NCBI GenBank assembly: GCA_964391015.1
Contig: CAYMKU010000021.1
Location: 1-64,000, forward strand
Origin: XYD12-FULL-36-8 sp964391015
GTDB lineage: Bacteria > Bacteroidota > Ignavibacteria > Ignavibacteriales > Ignavibacteriaceae
DNA: 64,000 bases
Direction of reading: 5' to 3'
Part shown: in pieces, positions 43,244-53,318 of the stretch
Layout of the letters: every line of letters starts with the position of its first letter
How positions within the stretch are numbered: position 1 is the stretch's first letter
Position numbers and translations under genes: made by a program
The notes under the pieces: generated by a model
Told to the model about the DNA's origin: nothing
Database searches by the model: none
Seen by the model: only the letters and a program-made list of their open reading frames with translations

Positions 43244-43963
43244 ATGTATAAAATTAAACTAGAACAATTTGAGGGACCGCTTGATCTTCTATTATTCTTC
43301 ATTAAACGCGATGAGTTGAATATTTATGATATTCCTATTTCTAGGATTACTAAAGAATTTTTAGAATATGTAAACCTCATAAAAATGCTTGATCTTGAAA
43401 TAGCTGGTGATTTCATTTTGATGGCGTCTACTTTAATGCACATTAAAGTGCGTATGCTTCTGCCCCGTGAAGTTGATGAGAAAGGTGAGGAAATTGACCC
43501 GCGTGCTGAACTTGTTCAAGCTTTGTTAGAATATAAAAAATATAAAGAAATGTCTGAAGAGCTATCCTTTTTTGAATCGAATCAAAGAAAAATAAGTTTT
43601 CGTGGTAACTTTTCAGTTGATCCTAAAGAATCTTATTCGGAATATGAAGTGTTGCTCAAGGATGTTGGCATTTATGATCTTGCTAAAGCTTTTAAGAAAA
43701 TTATTGAGGGAATTAAAGAAGAACCGATCCATCAGATAATCAAGATCAATGTTTCTATTGATGAACAAATTGAACATATACTGGGACTAATAGAAAACAA
43801 GCTTGAAGTAAGTTTTTTGGAATTGGTTGAAGGAATGAAAGAAAAAATAAGAATTGTTGTCACATTCATTGCATTACTTGAACTAACAAAAATAGGGAAG
43901 ATAGGTATCAAAGCATCAAAAAATTTTAATAACTTCATTTTATACAAAATAACCAATGGATGA
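43244..43963 (+). CDS. scpA: segregation and condensation protein A
   Basis: 239 residues. YKIKLEQFEGPLDLLLFFIKRDELNIYDIPI is the ScpA (kleisin) N-terminus, followed by GDFILMASTLMHIKVRMLLP; the C-terminal winged helix binds the SMC head. With ScpB and SMC it compacts and separates chromosomes. The ATG follows the trpS stop immediately, and the gene overlaps scpB by 8 bases. Confidence 0.95.
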   Translation: MYKIKLEQFEGPLDLLLFFIKRDELNIYDIPISRITKEFLEYVNLIKMLDLEIAGDFILMASTLMHIKVRMLLPREVDEKGEEIDPRAELVQALLEYKKYKEMSEELSFFESNQRKISFRGNFSVDPKESYSEYEVLLKDVGIYDLAKAFKKIIEGIKEEPIHQIIKINVSIDEQIEHILGLIENKLEVSFLELVEGMKEKIRIVVTFIALLELTKIGKIGIKASKNFNNFILYKITNG

Positions 43964-44609
43964 GATTTATAAATCTGTTATCGAAGCAATCATCTTTTCT
44001 TCAGATGAACCCATACCCGAATCCGAAATTATTAAGGCAATTAAGGCAATCGATGGTGAGGAAACCGAAATTTCCCAAGAAGAAATTCAGAAAACAGTTA
44101 ATGAATTAAATTTGCTCTATGAGCAAAATAGTTTGGCAATTAATATCGTGAAAATTGCAAATGGGTTTTTACACGCAACCAAACCTGAGTATGCAAAATA
44201 TATTGGCTATTTGTCAACAGAAAAAAGTAAGAGAAGATTAAGCCAGGCGGCCTTAGAAACACTTGCAATAATTGCATACAAGCAACCAATAACTAAGCCT
44301 GAACTTGAATCAATTCGTGGAGTTAATTCGGATTATATTCTGACTACTCTACTAGAAAAACAATTGATTACGATTTCGGGAAGGGCAGAGACAATAGGAA
44401 GGCCTTTGCTTTATAAAACTACAGATGAATTTCTTAAATATTTTGGATTAAAGGACTTAGGCGATTTACCTAAGCCTAGAGAAATCGAAGACATTATGCA
44501 GGACGAAGATTTTATTGAACAAAAGAAAAGAATAATGATGAATCTAATGGAAGAGAATTTGGAAAAAGAAGTAAAAGGTGAATCCGAAAATGCAAATCAG
44601 AATCAATAA
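43956..44609 (+). CDS. scpB: segregation and condensation protein B
   Basis: 217 residues. The N-terminal winged helix begins SVIEAIIFSSDEPIPESEI, and LSQAALETLAIIAYKQPITKPELESIRGVNSD is the signature of the second one. A charged tail follows. It dimerises and binds the ScpA kleisin in the SMC complex. It overlaps scpA (8 bases) and rluB (20 bases), the usual scpA-scpB-rluB order. Confidence 0.95.
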   Translation: MDEIYKSVIEAIIFSSDEPIPESEIIKAIKAIDGEETEISQEEIQKTVNELNLLYEQNSLAINIVKIANGFLHATKPEYAKYIGYLSTEKSKRRLSQAALETLAIIAYKQPITKPELESIRGVNSDYILTTLLEKQLITISGRAETIGRPLLYKTTDEFLKYFGLKDLGDLPKPREIEDIMQDEDFIEQKKRIMMNLMEENLEKEVKGESENANQNQ

Positions 44610-45300
44610 ATATTTATCTGATTGCGGAATTGCTTCAAGAAGAAAAGTTGAAGAACTTATAATTCAGCAACGCGTAATTGTTAACAATAGTGTTGTAACT
44701 AACTTATCAACCAAGATTGACCCAGAAACTGACTCTGTTAAAGTTGATGGTGAAATTGTTTCAGCCCAAAAGCATGTTTATTACTTGCTGAATAAACCCA
44801 AAGGGATAATTACCTCAACTAAAGATGAAAAAGGACGAACAACGGTTACAGAATTAATAAAAAGTCAACACAGTATTTATCCAATTGGAAGACTTGATTT
44901 TAATACAACTGGTGTACTTCTATTAACAAATGATGGCAATTTTTCTTTTTTGCTTTCGCATCCTAAACATAAAGTGTCACGGGAATATGATGTTAAGCTC
45001 GATAAAGAATTAGCTGAAGATGATAGAATTAAATTACTTACAGGAGTTATACTTGATAAGAAAAAAAGTAAATTTGATACAATAATTTTCCTCTATAGAA
45101 AAAATAAGTCTCTTCTTAGAGTCAAATGTTTTGAAGGTCGAAATCATTTTGTGAAAAGAATGTTCGCAAGTTTAGGTTATACAGTTAAATCACTTAATAG
45201 ATATAGTTTTGCAGAAATATCTGCGGATATCCCTGTCGGAACTTATAGAAAGCTATCTAAAACCGAAATAAACAGAATTACAAATCAATATGCTATATAG
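44590..45300 (+). CDS. rluB: 23S rRNA pseudouridine synthase, RsuA/RluB type
   Basis: About 236 residues. An S4 RNA-binding domain (IRINKYLSDCGIASRRKVEELI) is followed by the synthase domain with YLLNKPKGIITS and IGRLDFNTTGVLLLTNDG, where Asp is catalytic. It probably converts U2605 (E. coli numbering) of 23S rRNA; RsuA/RluE specificity is less likely given the scpA-scpB-rluB context. The ATG at 44590 follows AAAGGTGA; a GTG at 44578 is the alternative. Confidence 0.9.
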   Translation: MQIRINKYLSDCGIASRRKVEELIIQQRVIVNNSVVTNLSTKIDPETDSVKVDGEIVSAQKHVYYLLNKPKGIITSTKDEKGRTTVTELIKSQHSIYPIGRLDFNTTGVLLLTNDGNFSFLLSHPKHKVSREYDVKLDKELAEDDRIKLLTGVILDKKKSKFDTIIFLYRKNKSLLRVKCFEGRNHFVKRMFASLGYTVKSLNRYSFAEISADIPVGTYRKLSKTEINRITNQYAI

Positions 45301-46786
45301 ATTATCACTCACAATAAGTTTCATAATATTCATTCACCTTGGTTTGAATGCGCAGGTCGTAAAAGACACAGTTATGAAATACACCTACACTTCAGTAGCA
45401 GAATTCTGGAGTCAGATGGATGATATTTTCAATGATCCAAATTTTAGCAACGCTCATTGGGGTGTAGTGATTCAATCATTAGAGACAGGAGAATATTTTT
45501 ATAAGCGAAATGAAAATAAATTATTCATGCCCGCCTCTAATCTTAAACTTTTTACCAGTAGTGCAGGTTTAGTTTTATTAGGTGATGAATATAAATTTAC
45601 AACTAACATTTATAAACGCGGAAGAATGGATGGCTCTACACTTATTGGTGATTTAATTATCCAGGGAAGGGGAGATCCAGCGCTTTCAGGTAGATTTTAT
45701 GGAAATGATGCTTTGAAAGTTTTCAGCGATTGGGCAGATACATTATTAGAACTTGGAATTGATGAAATCACTGGTAACATAATAGGAGATGATAATGAAT
45801 TTGACGATAGAGGATTAGGAGATGGATGGCAATGGGATTATGAGAGTGACTGGTATGCTGCTCAGTCCTCTGCTTTATCATATAATGATAATTGTATTGA
45901 TTTAACTGTGACTGCTGATAGTTATACTGGACAAGCAAAAATTGACATCAACCCTTTTACGAAATATGCCGTGATTGAAAATAAAGTTTCAGTGGTTAAA
46001 AGTGATTCAGTAACATCAATTGATGTTTATCGTGAAAGAGGAACGAATGTAATTACTGTTTATGGTACAATTAGAATTTCTGACTCGCTCAGAACTTTTG
46101 TTACAGTAAATAACCCTACGCAATATGCTATGGTAGTACTGAAGGAAGTTTTAGAAAGTAAAGGAATAATTGTAGGTGGCTTTCCAATGGATATTGATGA
46201 TATATCCTCACCAATTGATTACAATGAACTTTCAAGATTATTTACTCATTACTCACCAAATCTTAAAGAGATCGTTAAAATCATTAATAAAAACAGTCAA
46301 AATTTTTTCGCGGAACAGCTATTAAAAACAATCGGATTGGAAATAGAGAATTTCGGCTCAGCCGAAAATGGAATTACGGCATGTGCACCTGTTTTCCAGG
46401 ATATGGGAATAAATCCAGATAACATGATTATGGTTGATGGAAGCGGTTTATCACGACTAAATCTAGTATCACCGAAACAAATAGTTTCATTATTAAATTT
46501 TATGTATCAGAATAAATATTTTTTGCCATTTTTTAATTCACTTCCAATTGCGGGTGTTGATGGCACACTTGCTAATAGAATGAAGAATACAAAGGCAGAA
46601 AATAATGTGCGCGCGAAGACCGGTTTCATTGGCTCGGTCAGAAGTCTTTCCGGTTACGTAAATACTAAGGATAATGAACCAGTAGCATTTTCGATTATCG
46701 CAAATAATTTTACAGTTCCTTTAAAACTTGCAGAAAACATTCAAGATTTGGTTTGTATAAGGTTAGCTAACCTAAGAAGAAAATAA
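45290..46786 (+). CDS. dacB: D-alanyl-D-alanine carboxypeptidase/endopeptidase, PBP4 (DacB) type
   Basis: 498 residues with an N-terminal signal (LSLTISFIIFIHLGLNA). The penicillin-binding triad is complete: S83-x-x-K86 in PASNLKLF, S-Q-N in NKNSQNFFAEQ, and K-T-G in RAKTGFIGS. Between the first two lies the large insertion typical of class C PBPs. It trims and opens peptidoglycan cross-links in the periplasm. It overlaps the rluB end by 11 bases. Confidence 0.93.
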   Translation: MLYRLSLTISFIIFIHLGLNAQVVKDTVMKYTYTSVAEFWSQMDDIFNDPNFSNAHWGVVIQSLETGEYFYKRNENKLFMPASNLKLFTSSAGLVLLGDEYKFTTNIYKRGRMDGSTLIGDLIIQGRGDPALSGRFYGNDALKVFSDWADTLLELGIDEITGNIIGDDNEFDDRGLGDGWQWDYESDWYAAQSSALSYNDNCIDLTVTADSYTGQAKIDINPFTKYAVIENKVSVVKSDSVTSIDVYRERGTNVITVYGTIRISDSLRTFVTVNNPTQYAMVVLKEVLESKGIIVGGFPMDIDDISSPIDYNELSRLFTHYSPNLKEIVKIINKNSQNFFAEQLLKTIGLEIENFGSAENGITACAPVFQDMGINPDNMIMVDGSGLSRLNLVSPKQIVSLLNFMYQNKYFLPFFNSLPIAGVDGTLANRMKNTKAENNVRAKTGFIGSVRSLSGYVNTKDNEPVAFSIIANNFTVPLKLAENIQDLVCIRLANLRRK

Positions 46787-46795
46787 GGAGTTAAA

Positions 46796-48307
46796 GTGGA
46801 AGAAAATCTTAGTCAGGATTTAGGAGTATTAATACAAAGGAGATACGAAGAGCTTGAAGAATTGAAGAAAAAAGGGGTTGATCCTTTTGCTTATTTCTAT
46901 GATGTAAATAATAACTCAGAGGACATTAAATGTAAATATAATGAGTCGGAAAAATGTGTAGTAAGAATTGCAGGGAGAATTATGGCAATTCGCCGAATGG
47001 GGAAAGCATCCTTTGCTCACATTCAGGATCATGCTGGAAAAATTCAAATTTATTTAAAGAAAGATGATCTTGGAGAAAATTATGACACGTTTCGCCTGCT
47101 TGATATAGGAGATATTATTGGTGTTGAAGGTTTTGTCTTCAAAACTAAAACTGGAGAAATATCGGTTCATGTAAATTCCATTACTCTGCTCGCCAAATCA
47201 CTCAAACCGCTTCCAATTCCTAAAGAAACTACTGATGAAACTGGCAATAAAATAATTCATGACCAATTTTCCGATAAGGAATTACGGTATCGTCAGCGGT
47301 ACCTGGATTTAATTGTCAATCCTGATGTTCGTGAAGTGTTTATTAAAAGAAGTAAGATAATTTCATCAATGCGGAGATTCCTCGATTATCACGAGTTTCT
47401 TGAAGTCGAGACGCCTATTTTACAACCATTATATGGAGGTGCTTCAGCCCGTCCATTCACCACTCATCATAATACACTCGACTCTACTTTGTTTCTTAGA
47501 ATTGCAGATGAGCTTTATCTAAAAAGACTTATAATAGGTGGCTTTAATGGTGTTTACGAAATCTCAAAAGATTTCCGTAATGAGGGAATGGATAGAATGC
47601 ATAATCCAGAATTCACTATGATGGAATTGTATGTTCCTTACAAAGACTATGAATGGATGATGACTTTTGTTGAAAAAATGGTATCCTCAATTTGTCTCGA
47701 AGTTTTTGGAAACACTCAATTTGTTTTTGAGGGAACCATAATTGATTTTTCGCCCCCATGGAAGAGAGTTTCGTTAGTTGATTCTTTAAATGTAAAAATT
47801 GGTTCTGATGTATTAGCAATCAGCTTTGATGAGCTTAAGTTAGCAGCGAAAAAATTTAATGTTGACACAGCTAAAATTGAGACTAAAGCAAAACTGATTG
47901 ATGAGCTTTTTGGTGAAACAGTTCAGAAAGAAATTACACAGCCAACTTTTGTTAATGGTTATCCAATAGAACTTTCACCGCTAGCAAAAAAACACCGCTC
48001 AAAAGAAGGGTTGGTTGAACGATTCGAAGGATTTGTTTGTGGACGAGAGATTTGTAATGCCTTTTCAGAGTTAAATGATCCGATTGATCAGCGAAAAAGA
48101 TTTGACAACCAGATGAAAATGCGTGAGGCAGGTGATGAGGAAGCTCAACAAATTGATGAAGATTTTATTAAAGCACTTGAATATGGAATGCCGCCAACTG
48201 CAGGCTTGGGAATTGGGATTGATCGCTTAGTAATGCTCTTAACCAATCAGTCTTCGATTCGAGATGTGATCTTCTTTCCCCAGATGAAACCAGAAGCTAG
48301 CTCATAG
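46796..48307 (+). CDS. lysS: lysyl-tRNA synthetase, class II
   Basis: 503 residues. The N-terminal OB-fold anticodon domain (VRIAGRIMAIRRMGKASFAHI) is followed by the class II core: motif 1 region FLEVETPIL, motif 2 FRNEGMDRMHNPEFTMMELY and motif 3 GLGIGIDRLVMLLT. The start is GTG at 46796 behind AAGGAG. It charges tRNA-Lys. Confidence 0.96.
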   Translation: MEENLSQDLGVLIQRRYEELEELKKKGVDPFAYFYDVNNNSEDIKCKYNESEKCVVRIAGRIMAIRRMGKASFAHIQDHAGKIQIYLKKDDLGENYDTFRLLDIGDIIGVEGFVFKTKTGEISVHVNSITLLAKSLKPLPIPKETTDETGNKIIHDQFSDKELRYRQRYLDLIVNPDVREVFIKRSKIISSMRRFLDYHEFLEVETPILQPLYGGASARPFTTHHNTLDSTLFLRIADELYLKRLIIGGFNGVYEISKDFRNEGMDRMHNPEFTMMELYVPYKDYEWMMTFVEKMVSSICLEVFGNTQFVFEGTIIDFSPPWKRVSLVDSLNVKIGSDVLAISFDELKLAAKKFNVDTAKIETKAKLIDELFGETVQKEITQPTFVNGYPIELSPLAKKHRSKEGLVERFEGFVCGREICNAFSELNDPIDQRKRFDNQMKMREAGDEEAQQIDEDFIKALEYGMPPTAGLGIGIDRLVMLLTNQSSIRDVIFFPQMKPEASS

Positions 48308-48359
48308 TTAGATTGATTAGCAACAGTTTAAGTTTTGAAGTAATATAATCAAACCCCTA

Positions 48360-49307
48360 ATGCTGAGAATCAAGATTAAAGAATTTTTAACGGCGATATT
48401 AATTTCTTTACTTCATATAAGTTATTCTCACTCTCAATCAGTTGATTCAACAAAACTGGAAGAACCTACAATTCTAGGGAGAACTATTTTATTAGAAGAA
48501 ATAAGGGTAAAAAATTTCAATCCATTTAATCATGCAATAAACTATCCCATACTTGCTGGAATGGGAGCAGCATTTTTAGGAACTGGTACAGCTATTCATT
48601 TATATCAGCAAAAAGCTTGGTGGAGTAATCAAAGAACTTCATTTCATTTTGAAAATGACTGGAACTATGCTTTATGGATTGATAAAATTGGGCATACTTA
48701 CGGGGCAATATTGATTCAGCATGGAATTTCTGCTGGCTTAGAAGCTGCTAATCTTGATGCTGAAGAATGTACTTGGTATGGTTCAAGTGCTGCTTTAGCA
48801 TTTCAAACGTTTATTGAAATAGAAGATGGTTTCGGTCCTCAGTGGGGTTTTAGCCCCGGTGATTTTTATGGTGATGTCTTCGGTTCTGCATATCCAGTTC
48901 TGCAGTATTATTTTCCTTATTTAAAAAACTTTATGTTTAAAGCAAGCTATTTGCCTAAAGATTTGAATAAGACTAATCCAAACAGCGGACAAAAACATAT
49001 TATAGCAGATGATTATCATGGTCAGAAATTTTGGATTTCGGCGAGGATGAAAAACGTTCTTCCTCAAAATATCTCGGAAGTTTGGCCAGAATTTTTAATG
49101 CTTGCAGTTGGAATGGGAGTAAAAAACCTTGATGGCAATGGTGGAGGACAGAGGGATTTTTATATTGCCCTGGACATTGATGCCGAAACGATTCCTTTGC
49201 ATGGCAGTTTCTGGCAATTTATCAAAAACACTCTGAACTTTATTCACCTTCCAATGCCAGGTGTGAGGATTACTTCTGGCATAGCATTTTTTGCATTTTG
49301 TTATTGA
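48360..49307 (+). CDS. DUF2279-family envelope protein
   Basis: 315 residues with a signal peptide (FLTAILISLLHISYSHS). The middle matches DUF2279: LAGMGAAFLGTGTAIHLYQQKAWW, then NYALWIDKIGHTYGAILIQHG and GFSPGDFYGDVFGSAYPVLQYYFP. This family is found in envelope-related loci of Gram-negative bacteria but has no proved function. It is followed by a GT2 gene and a Wzi-like barrel gene, suggesting a role with surface polysaccharide. Confidence 0.78.
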   Translation: MLRIKIKEFLTAILISLLHISYSHSQSVDSTKLEEPTILGRTILLEEIRVKNFNPFNHAINYPILAGMGAAFLGTGTAIHLYQQKAWWSNQRTSFHFENDWNYALWIDKIGHTYGAILIQHGISAGLEAANLDAEECTWYGSSAALAFQTFIEIEDGFGPQWGFSPGDFYGDVFGSAYPVLQYYFPYLKNFMFKASYLPKDLNKTNPNSGQKHIIADDYHGQKFWISARMKNVLPQNISEVWPEFLMLAVGMGVKNLDGNGGGQRDFYIALDIDAETIPLHGSFWQFIKNTLNFIHLPMPGVRITSGIAFFAFCY

Positions 49308-49314
49308 GTGAACA

Positions 49315-50043
49315 TTGAAGTATAGTATAATCATTCCAACACTTAATGAAGAAGTTTTACTGCCAAAGCTTTTGAACCAACTGAACGATATGAAGCTTAA
49401 GAAACGTTATGAATACGAAATTATTATTTCAGATGGTGGAAGTGTTGACAATACCTTAGCAATAGCACAACAGTTTGCCGATAAAATTATTACAAAAGAG
49501 AATGATGCAACTCAGAATATCGCTTCAGGCAGAAATATTGGAGCTAAATCAGCATCTGGTGATTTTTTATTTTTTTTGAATGGTGATGTCCACTTTCACG
49601 ATGCATTCATTTTTTTTGAGTACTTAGAAAAGAAATTTGTTAACTCTGATTATTTAGCTTTTACCTGTTACGTTTGGATCTACCCGGAAGAAGAAGAAGT
49701 GAGCGACAAAATCTTCCACACGATTTATAATACATATTTCTGGCTGTTGAATGGTGTCGGTGTCGGTATGGGACGAGGTGAATGTCAGATAATTCGAAAA
49801 GAGATTTTTATTAAGGCGGGTGGTTATAATGAAAAGTGTGCTGCCGGAGAAGATTTTGAGTTGTTTAAAAGAATTAGAAAAATAGGAAAAATATTATTTG
49901 CAAAAGAAATTTCTGTCTATGAATCGCCAAGGAGGTTCAGAAGGTTTGGTTATCTGGGAGTCTCACTTTCATGGATTGCAAATAGTTTTTCTGTAATCTT
50001 TAAAAAAAGGTCAATGCATTCACGCTGGGAGCAAGTTAGGTAA
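49315..50043 (+). CDS. glycosyltransferase family 2
   Basis: 242 residues, a GT-A fold. SIIIPTLNEEVLLPKLLNQL is the N-terminus, IISDGGSVDNTLAIAQQFAD binds the nucleotide and FFLNGDVHF supplies the metal-binding acidic motif (NGD rather than DxD). GYNEKCAAGEDFELFKRIRK carries the acceptor-side ED motif. The C-terminal hydrophobic patch (YLGVSLSWIANSFSVIF) suggests membrane attachment. It probably builds an exopolysaccharide or glycolipid. The start is TTG at 49315 behind GAGTG. Confidence 0.87.
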   Translation: MKYSIIIPTLNEEVLLPKLLNQLNDMKLKKRYEYEIIISDGGSVDNTLAIAQQFADKIITKENDATQNIASGRNIGAKSASGDFLFFLNGDVHFHDAFIFFEYLEKKFVNSDYLAFTCYVWIYPEEEEVSDKIFHTIYNTYFWLLNGVGVGMGRGECQIIRKEIFIKAGGYNEKCAAGEDFELFKRIRKIGKILFAKEISVYESPRRFRRFGYLGVSLSWIANSFSVIFKKRSMHSRWEQVR

Positions 50044-51690
50044 ATGAAAAAGTTAATTTTATTTGTCTTCATCTCCATTCAAATATTTGCTCAAGCTGAA
50101 TATGTATCATCAGAAAGCAGAGTTTATGATTTTTTAGAAAGAATGGATAATCTTCAATTAATTTTTAACTATAATTCATTTGAAATCCCTAAGACAAGAA
50201 AGGAAATAGCAAGTTATTTGCAACAAGTTATTTTATCACTGGATAAACTAGACGATGTTGATAAGCAAATGCTTGAGGATTTTAAAATTGAATTTGAGTA
50301 TGAATTGTTTGGTACACTCGAACATTCAGTATCATTATTACGTTATGAGAAGTACAGCTTATTTTCGGAAGATGAAAAATTCTTTTATTATTTTCATAAA
50401 AAATCAGTGATGAATCTCTTTGTTAATCTTATCGTAGAAGGAGAGGAAATTGTTGATATCAATAGCCATCATAAAGCAAACTCTGCTGCTCTGGTAAATG
50501 TTGGTGGTGAGTTGAGAGGTACATTTCTGGATAAAGTTAGTTTTTTTATGCGTGGGACAAATGGAATTGCAAGCGGTGATAGATCTACTGCATTATTAAA
50601 GAGAGAGTTAGAGTACAATTTCAAGTTTAATGAAAAACCGGATGAAAATTTTTTTGATGAAACTCAAGCTTACGTTTCTGCAGACTTCGATCTAATAAAA
50701 TTAAAGTTAGGAAGAGATCGAATAAATTTGGGCTACGGTGTAAATAAAGGTATACTGGATAACTATTCACCGTTGTTTGATTATTTATCATTTAACATTC
50801 AATACGACTTTTTCAATTTTTCATATGTTCATGCTAAACTCTTAGGTGAAAGACAGTACATAAATGATAGCGTAAGCGGAGGTTATAATTTTATTCCAGA
50901 GAAATATTTTGTCTATCACAGAATGGGCTTTGATATTTCTCAACATTTCAAACTTGGAGTGGGGGAGGCAGTTGTTTATGGAGAACGACCTTTTGACTTG
51001 AGTTATCTTATCCCATTCAGTTTTTTCAAATCAATAGAACATTCAAATCGTGACCGCGATAATACAATGATTTTTTTCGATATAAGCAATCAATCAATAG
51101 GGCAAACTAAATTTTATTTAACATTTCTGATTGACGATATTTCTTTTGATAAAATAGGGAAAGGTTGGTGGGGAAATCAAACGCTCTTCAATATCGGTAC
51201 TCAATCAGCTCCATTTTATCAGTCTGTTCCGATAGATTTTAAATTTGAATATTTGCGCCTTGAGCCATATACCTTTTCACATAGATTGAATAGAAACAAT
51301 TTTACTCATTATGGTTACAACTTAGGAGCAAATTTACAACCAAACAGTGAATTGTTTTTTTTAGGAATAAATTATAGGTTTACGTATAGACTAACTCTTA
51401 CGGCTGATTTTAGTTATAGCAACCATGGTGCGAATATTATTAATAGTGATGGTACAATTAAAAATGTCGGAGGAGATATAAAATTAGGTCACAGAACTTT
51501 TGATTCGGAAACAACAAAATTTTTAGACGGAGACCTGGAAATCTTCAGAAATATTTCTACAAAAATTTTCTACGAACCTATTAATCAAATTTCATTTTTC
51601 CTTAGTGCTTCATATTCTTCTAAGTCAACTAAAGTATTGGCACCAAAAAGTGAAACGCAGTTTTACGTCGGCACGAACTTAAAATTTTAA
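50044..51690 (+). CDS. outer-membrane beta-barrel protein, Wzi-like (capsule assembly)
   Basis: 548 residues. A signal peptide (LILFVFISIQIFAQA) precedes a helical N-terminal segment (VYDFLERMDNLQLIF...EIASYLQQVI), then alternating amphipathic strands to a terminal aromatic strand (TQFYVGTNLKF). The order helical bundle then barrel, and the segment LSYLIPFSFFKSIEHS, resemble Wzi-like capsule-anchoring proteins. It directly follows the GT2 gene. The assignment to Wzi is by overall layout, not by a strict motif. Confidence 0.65.
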   Translation: MKKLILFVFISIQIFAQAEYVSSESRVYDFLERMDNLQLIFNYNSFEIPKTRKEIASYLQQVILSLDKLDDVDKQMLEDFKIEFEYELFGTLEHSVSLLRYEKYSLFSEDEKFFYYFHKKSVMNLFVNLIVEGEEIVDINSHHKANSAALVNVGGELRGTFLDKVSFFMRGTNGIASGDRSTALLKRELEYNFKFNEKPDENFFDETQAYVSADFDLIKLKLGRDRINLGYGVNKGILDNYSPLFDYLSFNIQYDFFNFSYVHAKLLGERQYINDSVSGGYNFIPEKYFVYHRMGFDISQHFKLGVGEAVVYGERPFDLSYLIPFSFFKSIEHSNRDRDNTMIFFDISNQSIGQTKFYLTFLIDDISFDKIGKGWWGNQTLFNIGTQSAPFYQSVPIDFKFEYLRLEPYTFSHRLNRNNFTHYGYNLGANLQPNSELFFLGINYRFTYRLTLTADFSYSNHGANIINSDGTIKNVGGDIKLGHRTFDSETTKFLDGDLEIFRNISTKIFYEPINQISFFLSASYSSKSTKVLAPKSETQFYVGTNLKF

Positions 51691-51710
51691 CTACAAGAGA
51701 AAGATCGAAA

Positions 51711-53318
51711 GTGAAAGAAATGAAATATCCATTTATAATATTGATTCTTGCAATTGGAATTACAATTGGTGTCTTGATTGATAAAGTAATTTCAGGTGAT
51801 AATCTGCATGACAGCATAAGTAAATTCAATGATGTTCTAACATACACTGAAAAGTATTATGTAGAAAATGTTGATACTCAAAAGCTGGTTGAAGCCGCAA
51901 TTAATGGAATGCTTAGCAAATTGGATCCGCATTCAGTTTATATTCCAACACAGCAAATGCAAGGTGTTGAAGAATCATTTCGCGGGGACTTTGAAGGTAT
52001 TGGAATTGAGTTCCAGGTAGTAAATGACACACTGACAGTTGTTTCGCCAATCACCGGGGGACCAAGCGAACAACTTGGCATAATGGCTGGTGACAGAATA
52101 ATAAAGATTGATAGCAAACCAGTTATAGGAATTTCTAACGAAGAAGTAAGAAAGAAACTTCGAGGAAAAGCTGGTACTCGAGTTTCAGTTTCAATTCTAC
52201 GTATCGGAATCACAGGTGAGCTGAATTACGAAATTACCCGTGATAAAATCCCAATTTTTTCTGTAGATACAAGGATCATGCTTGATGATAAAACTGGGTA
52301 TGTAAGTGTATCACGGTTTGCAGATAAAACATATGATGAATTACTTGATGCGTTAAATGAATTAAAAGCAAAAGGGATGAAGCAATGTATCCTTGATCTT
52401 CGTGGAAATCCTGGTGGCTATTTAAATCAAGCATATAAAATCGCTGATCTGTTTATTCCCGGTAACGGTAAAATAGTGTATACTAAGGGGCGAAGGTCAG
52501 AATTTAACGAAGAACATTTTGCATCTGAACCATCAGCATTTGAAAAAATGCCATTGATAATATTAGTTAATAAAGGCAGCGCTTCTGCAAGTGAAATCGT
52601 TTCCGGTGCAGTTCAGGATTTAGATAGAGGATTGATTGTAGGTGAAACAACTTTCGGGAAAGGGCTGGTACAAAAGCAATTTACTCTTCCGGATAATTCC
52701 TCAGTCAGGTTAACAATATCAGAATATTTCACACCTTCGGGAAGACTAATTCAGCGAGATTATAAGGATAAAAAAGATCTAGCAGAATACTATAGCGATG
52801 CTGGACAAGTAAATGAAACTGAAGGCGAAAATCTATACCATTCAGCCGAGAAAGATTCAACCCATCCAATATTCAAGACAAGTAAAGGACGTACAGTTTA
52901 TGGAGGTGGAGGAATTACCCCTGACTATATAGTAAAGAATGAAGATTTGACCGAGTATTCAATAAAACTTTTAAAGAATAATGTTTTCTACTTATATATT
53001 CTATCTTTTATTGATGCTAATGGAAAAGAAATTCAAACAAAGTATAGTAATAATCTAAAAAAGTTTTGCGACGAATTTACTTTCAAAGAAAGTGACATTA
53101 AAAGATTTGTTGATTTTGCTTCACAAAAAGAAGTAAAGTTTGTTGAAGCTGATTTTCAAAAAGATAAAGATTTTATTTTGGCAAGATTAAAAGCACAGGT
53201 AGCTCGTAATTTTTGGAAGAATGAAGGATGGTTTTCCGCTATAATTCCGGTAGATAATCAAGTTGAAAAAGCTTTAAAACTATTTGATGAGGCGAGGGAA
53301 TTAGCTAATCTAAAATGA
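51711..53318 (+). CDS. C-terminal processing protease, peptidase S41
   Basis: 535 residues. The N-terminal hydrophobic anchor (YPFIILILAIGITIGVLI) is followed by a PDZ domain (GIGIEFQVVNDTLTVVSPITG near 95-115) and the S41 domain. There, NKGSASASEIVSGAVQD has the catalytic Ser and GETTFGKGLVQKQF the catalytic Lys. A long C-terminal part follows. CtpA/Prc-type proteases trim periplasmic proteins and wall hydrolases. The start is GTG at 51711 or ATG at 51720. Its stop overlaps the DUF3108 gene start. Confidence 0.92.
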   Translation: MKEMKYPFIILILAIGITIGVLIDKVISGDNLHDSISKFNDVLTYTEKYYVENVDTQKLVEAAINGMLSKLDPHSVYIPTQQMQGVEESFRGDFEGIGIEFQVVNDTLTVVSPITGGPSEQLGIMAGDRIIKIDSKPVIGISNEEVRKKLRGKAGTRVSVSILRIGITGELNYEITRDKIPIFSVDTRIMLDDKTGYVSVSRFADKTYDELLDALNELKAKGMKQCILDLRGNPGGYLNQAYKIADLFIPGNGKIVYTKGRRSEFNEEHFASEPSAFEKMPLIILVNKGSASASEIVSGAVQDLDRGLIVGETTFGKGLVQKQFTLPDNSSVRLTISEYFTPSGRLIQRDYKDKKDLAEYYSDAGQVNETEGENLYHSAEKDSTHPIFKTSKGRTVYGGGGITPDYIVKNEDLTEYSIKLLKNNVFYLYILSFIDANGKEIQTKYSNNLKKFCDEFTFKESDIKRFVDFASQKEVKFVEADFQKDKDFILARLKAQVARNFWKNEGWFSAIIPVDNQVEKALKLFDEARELANLK

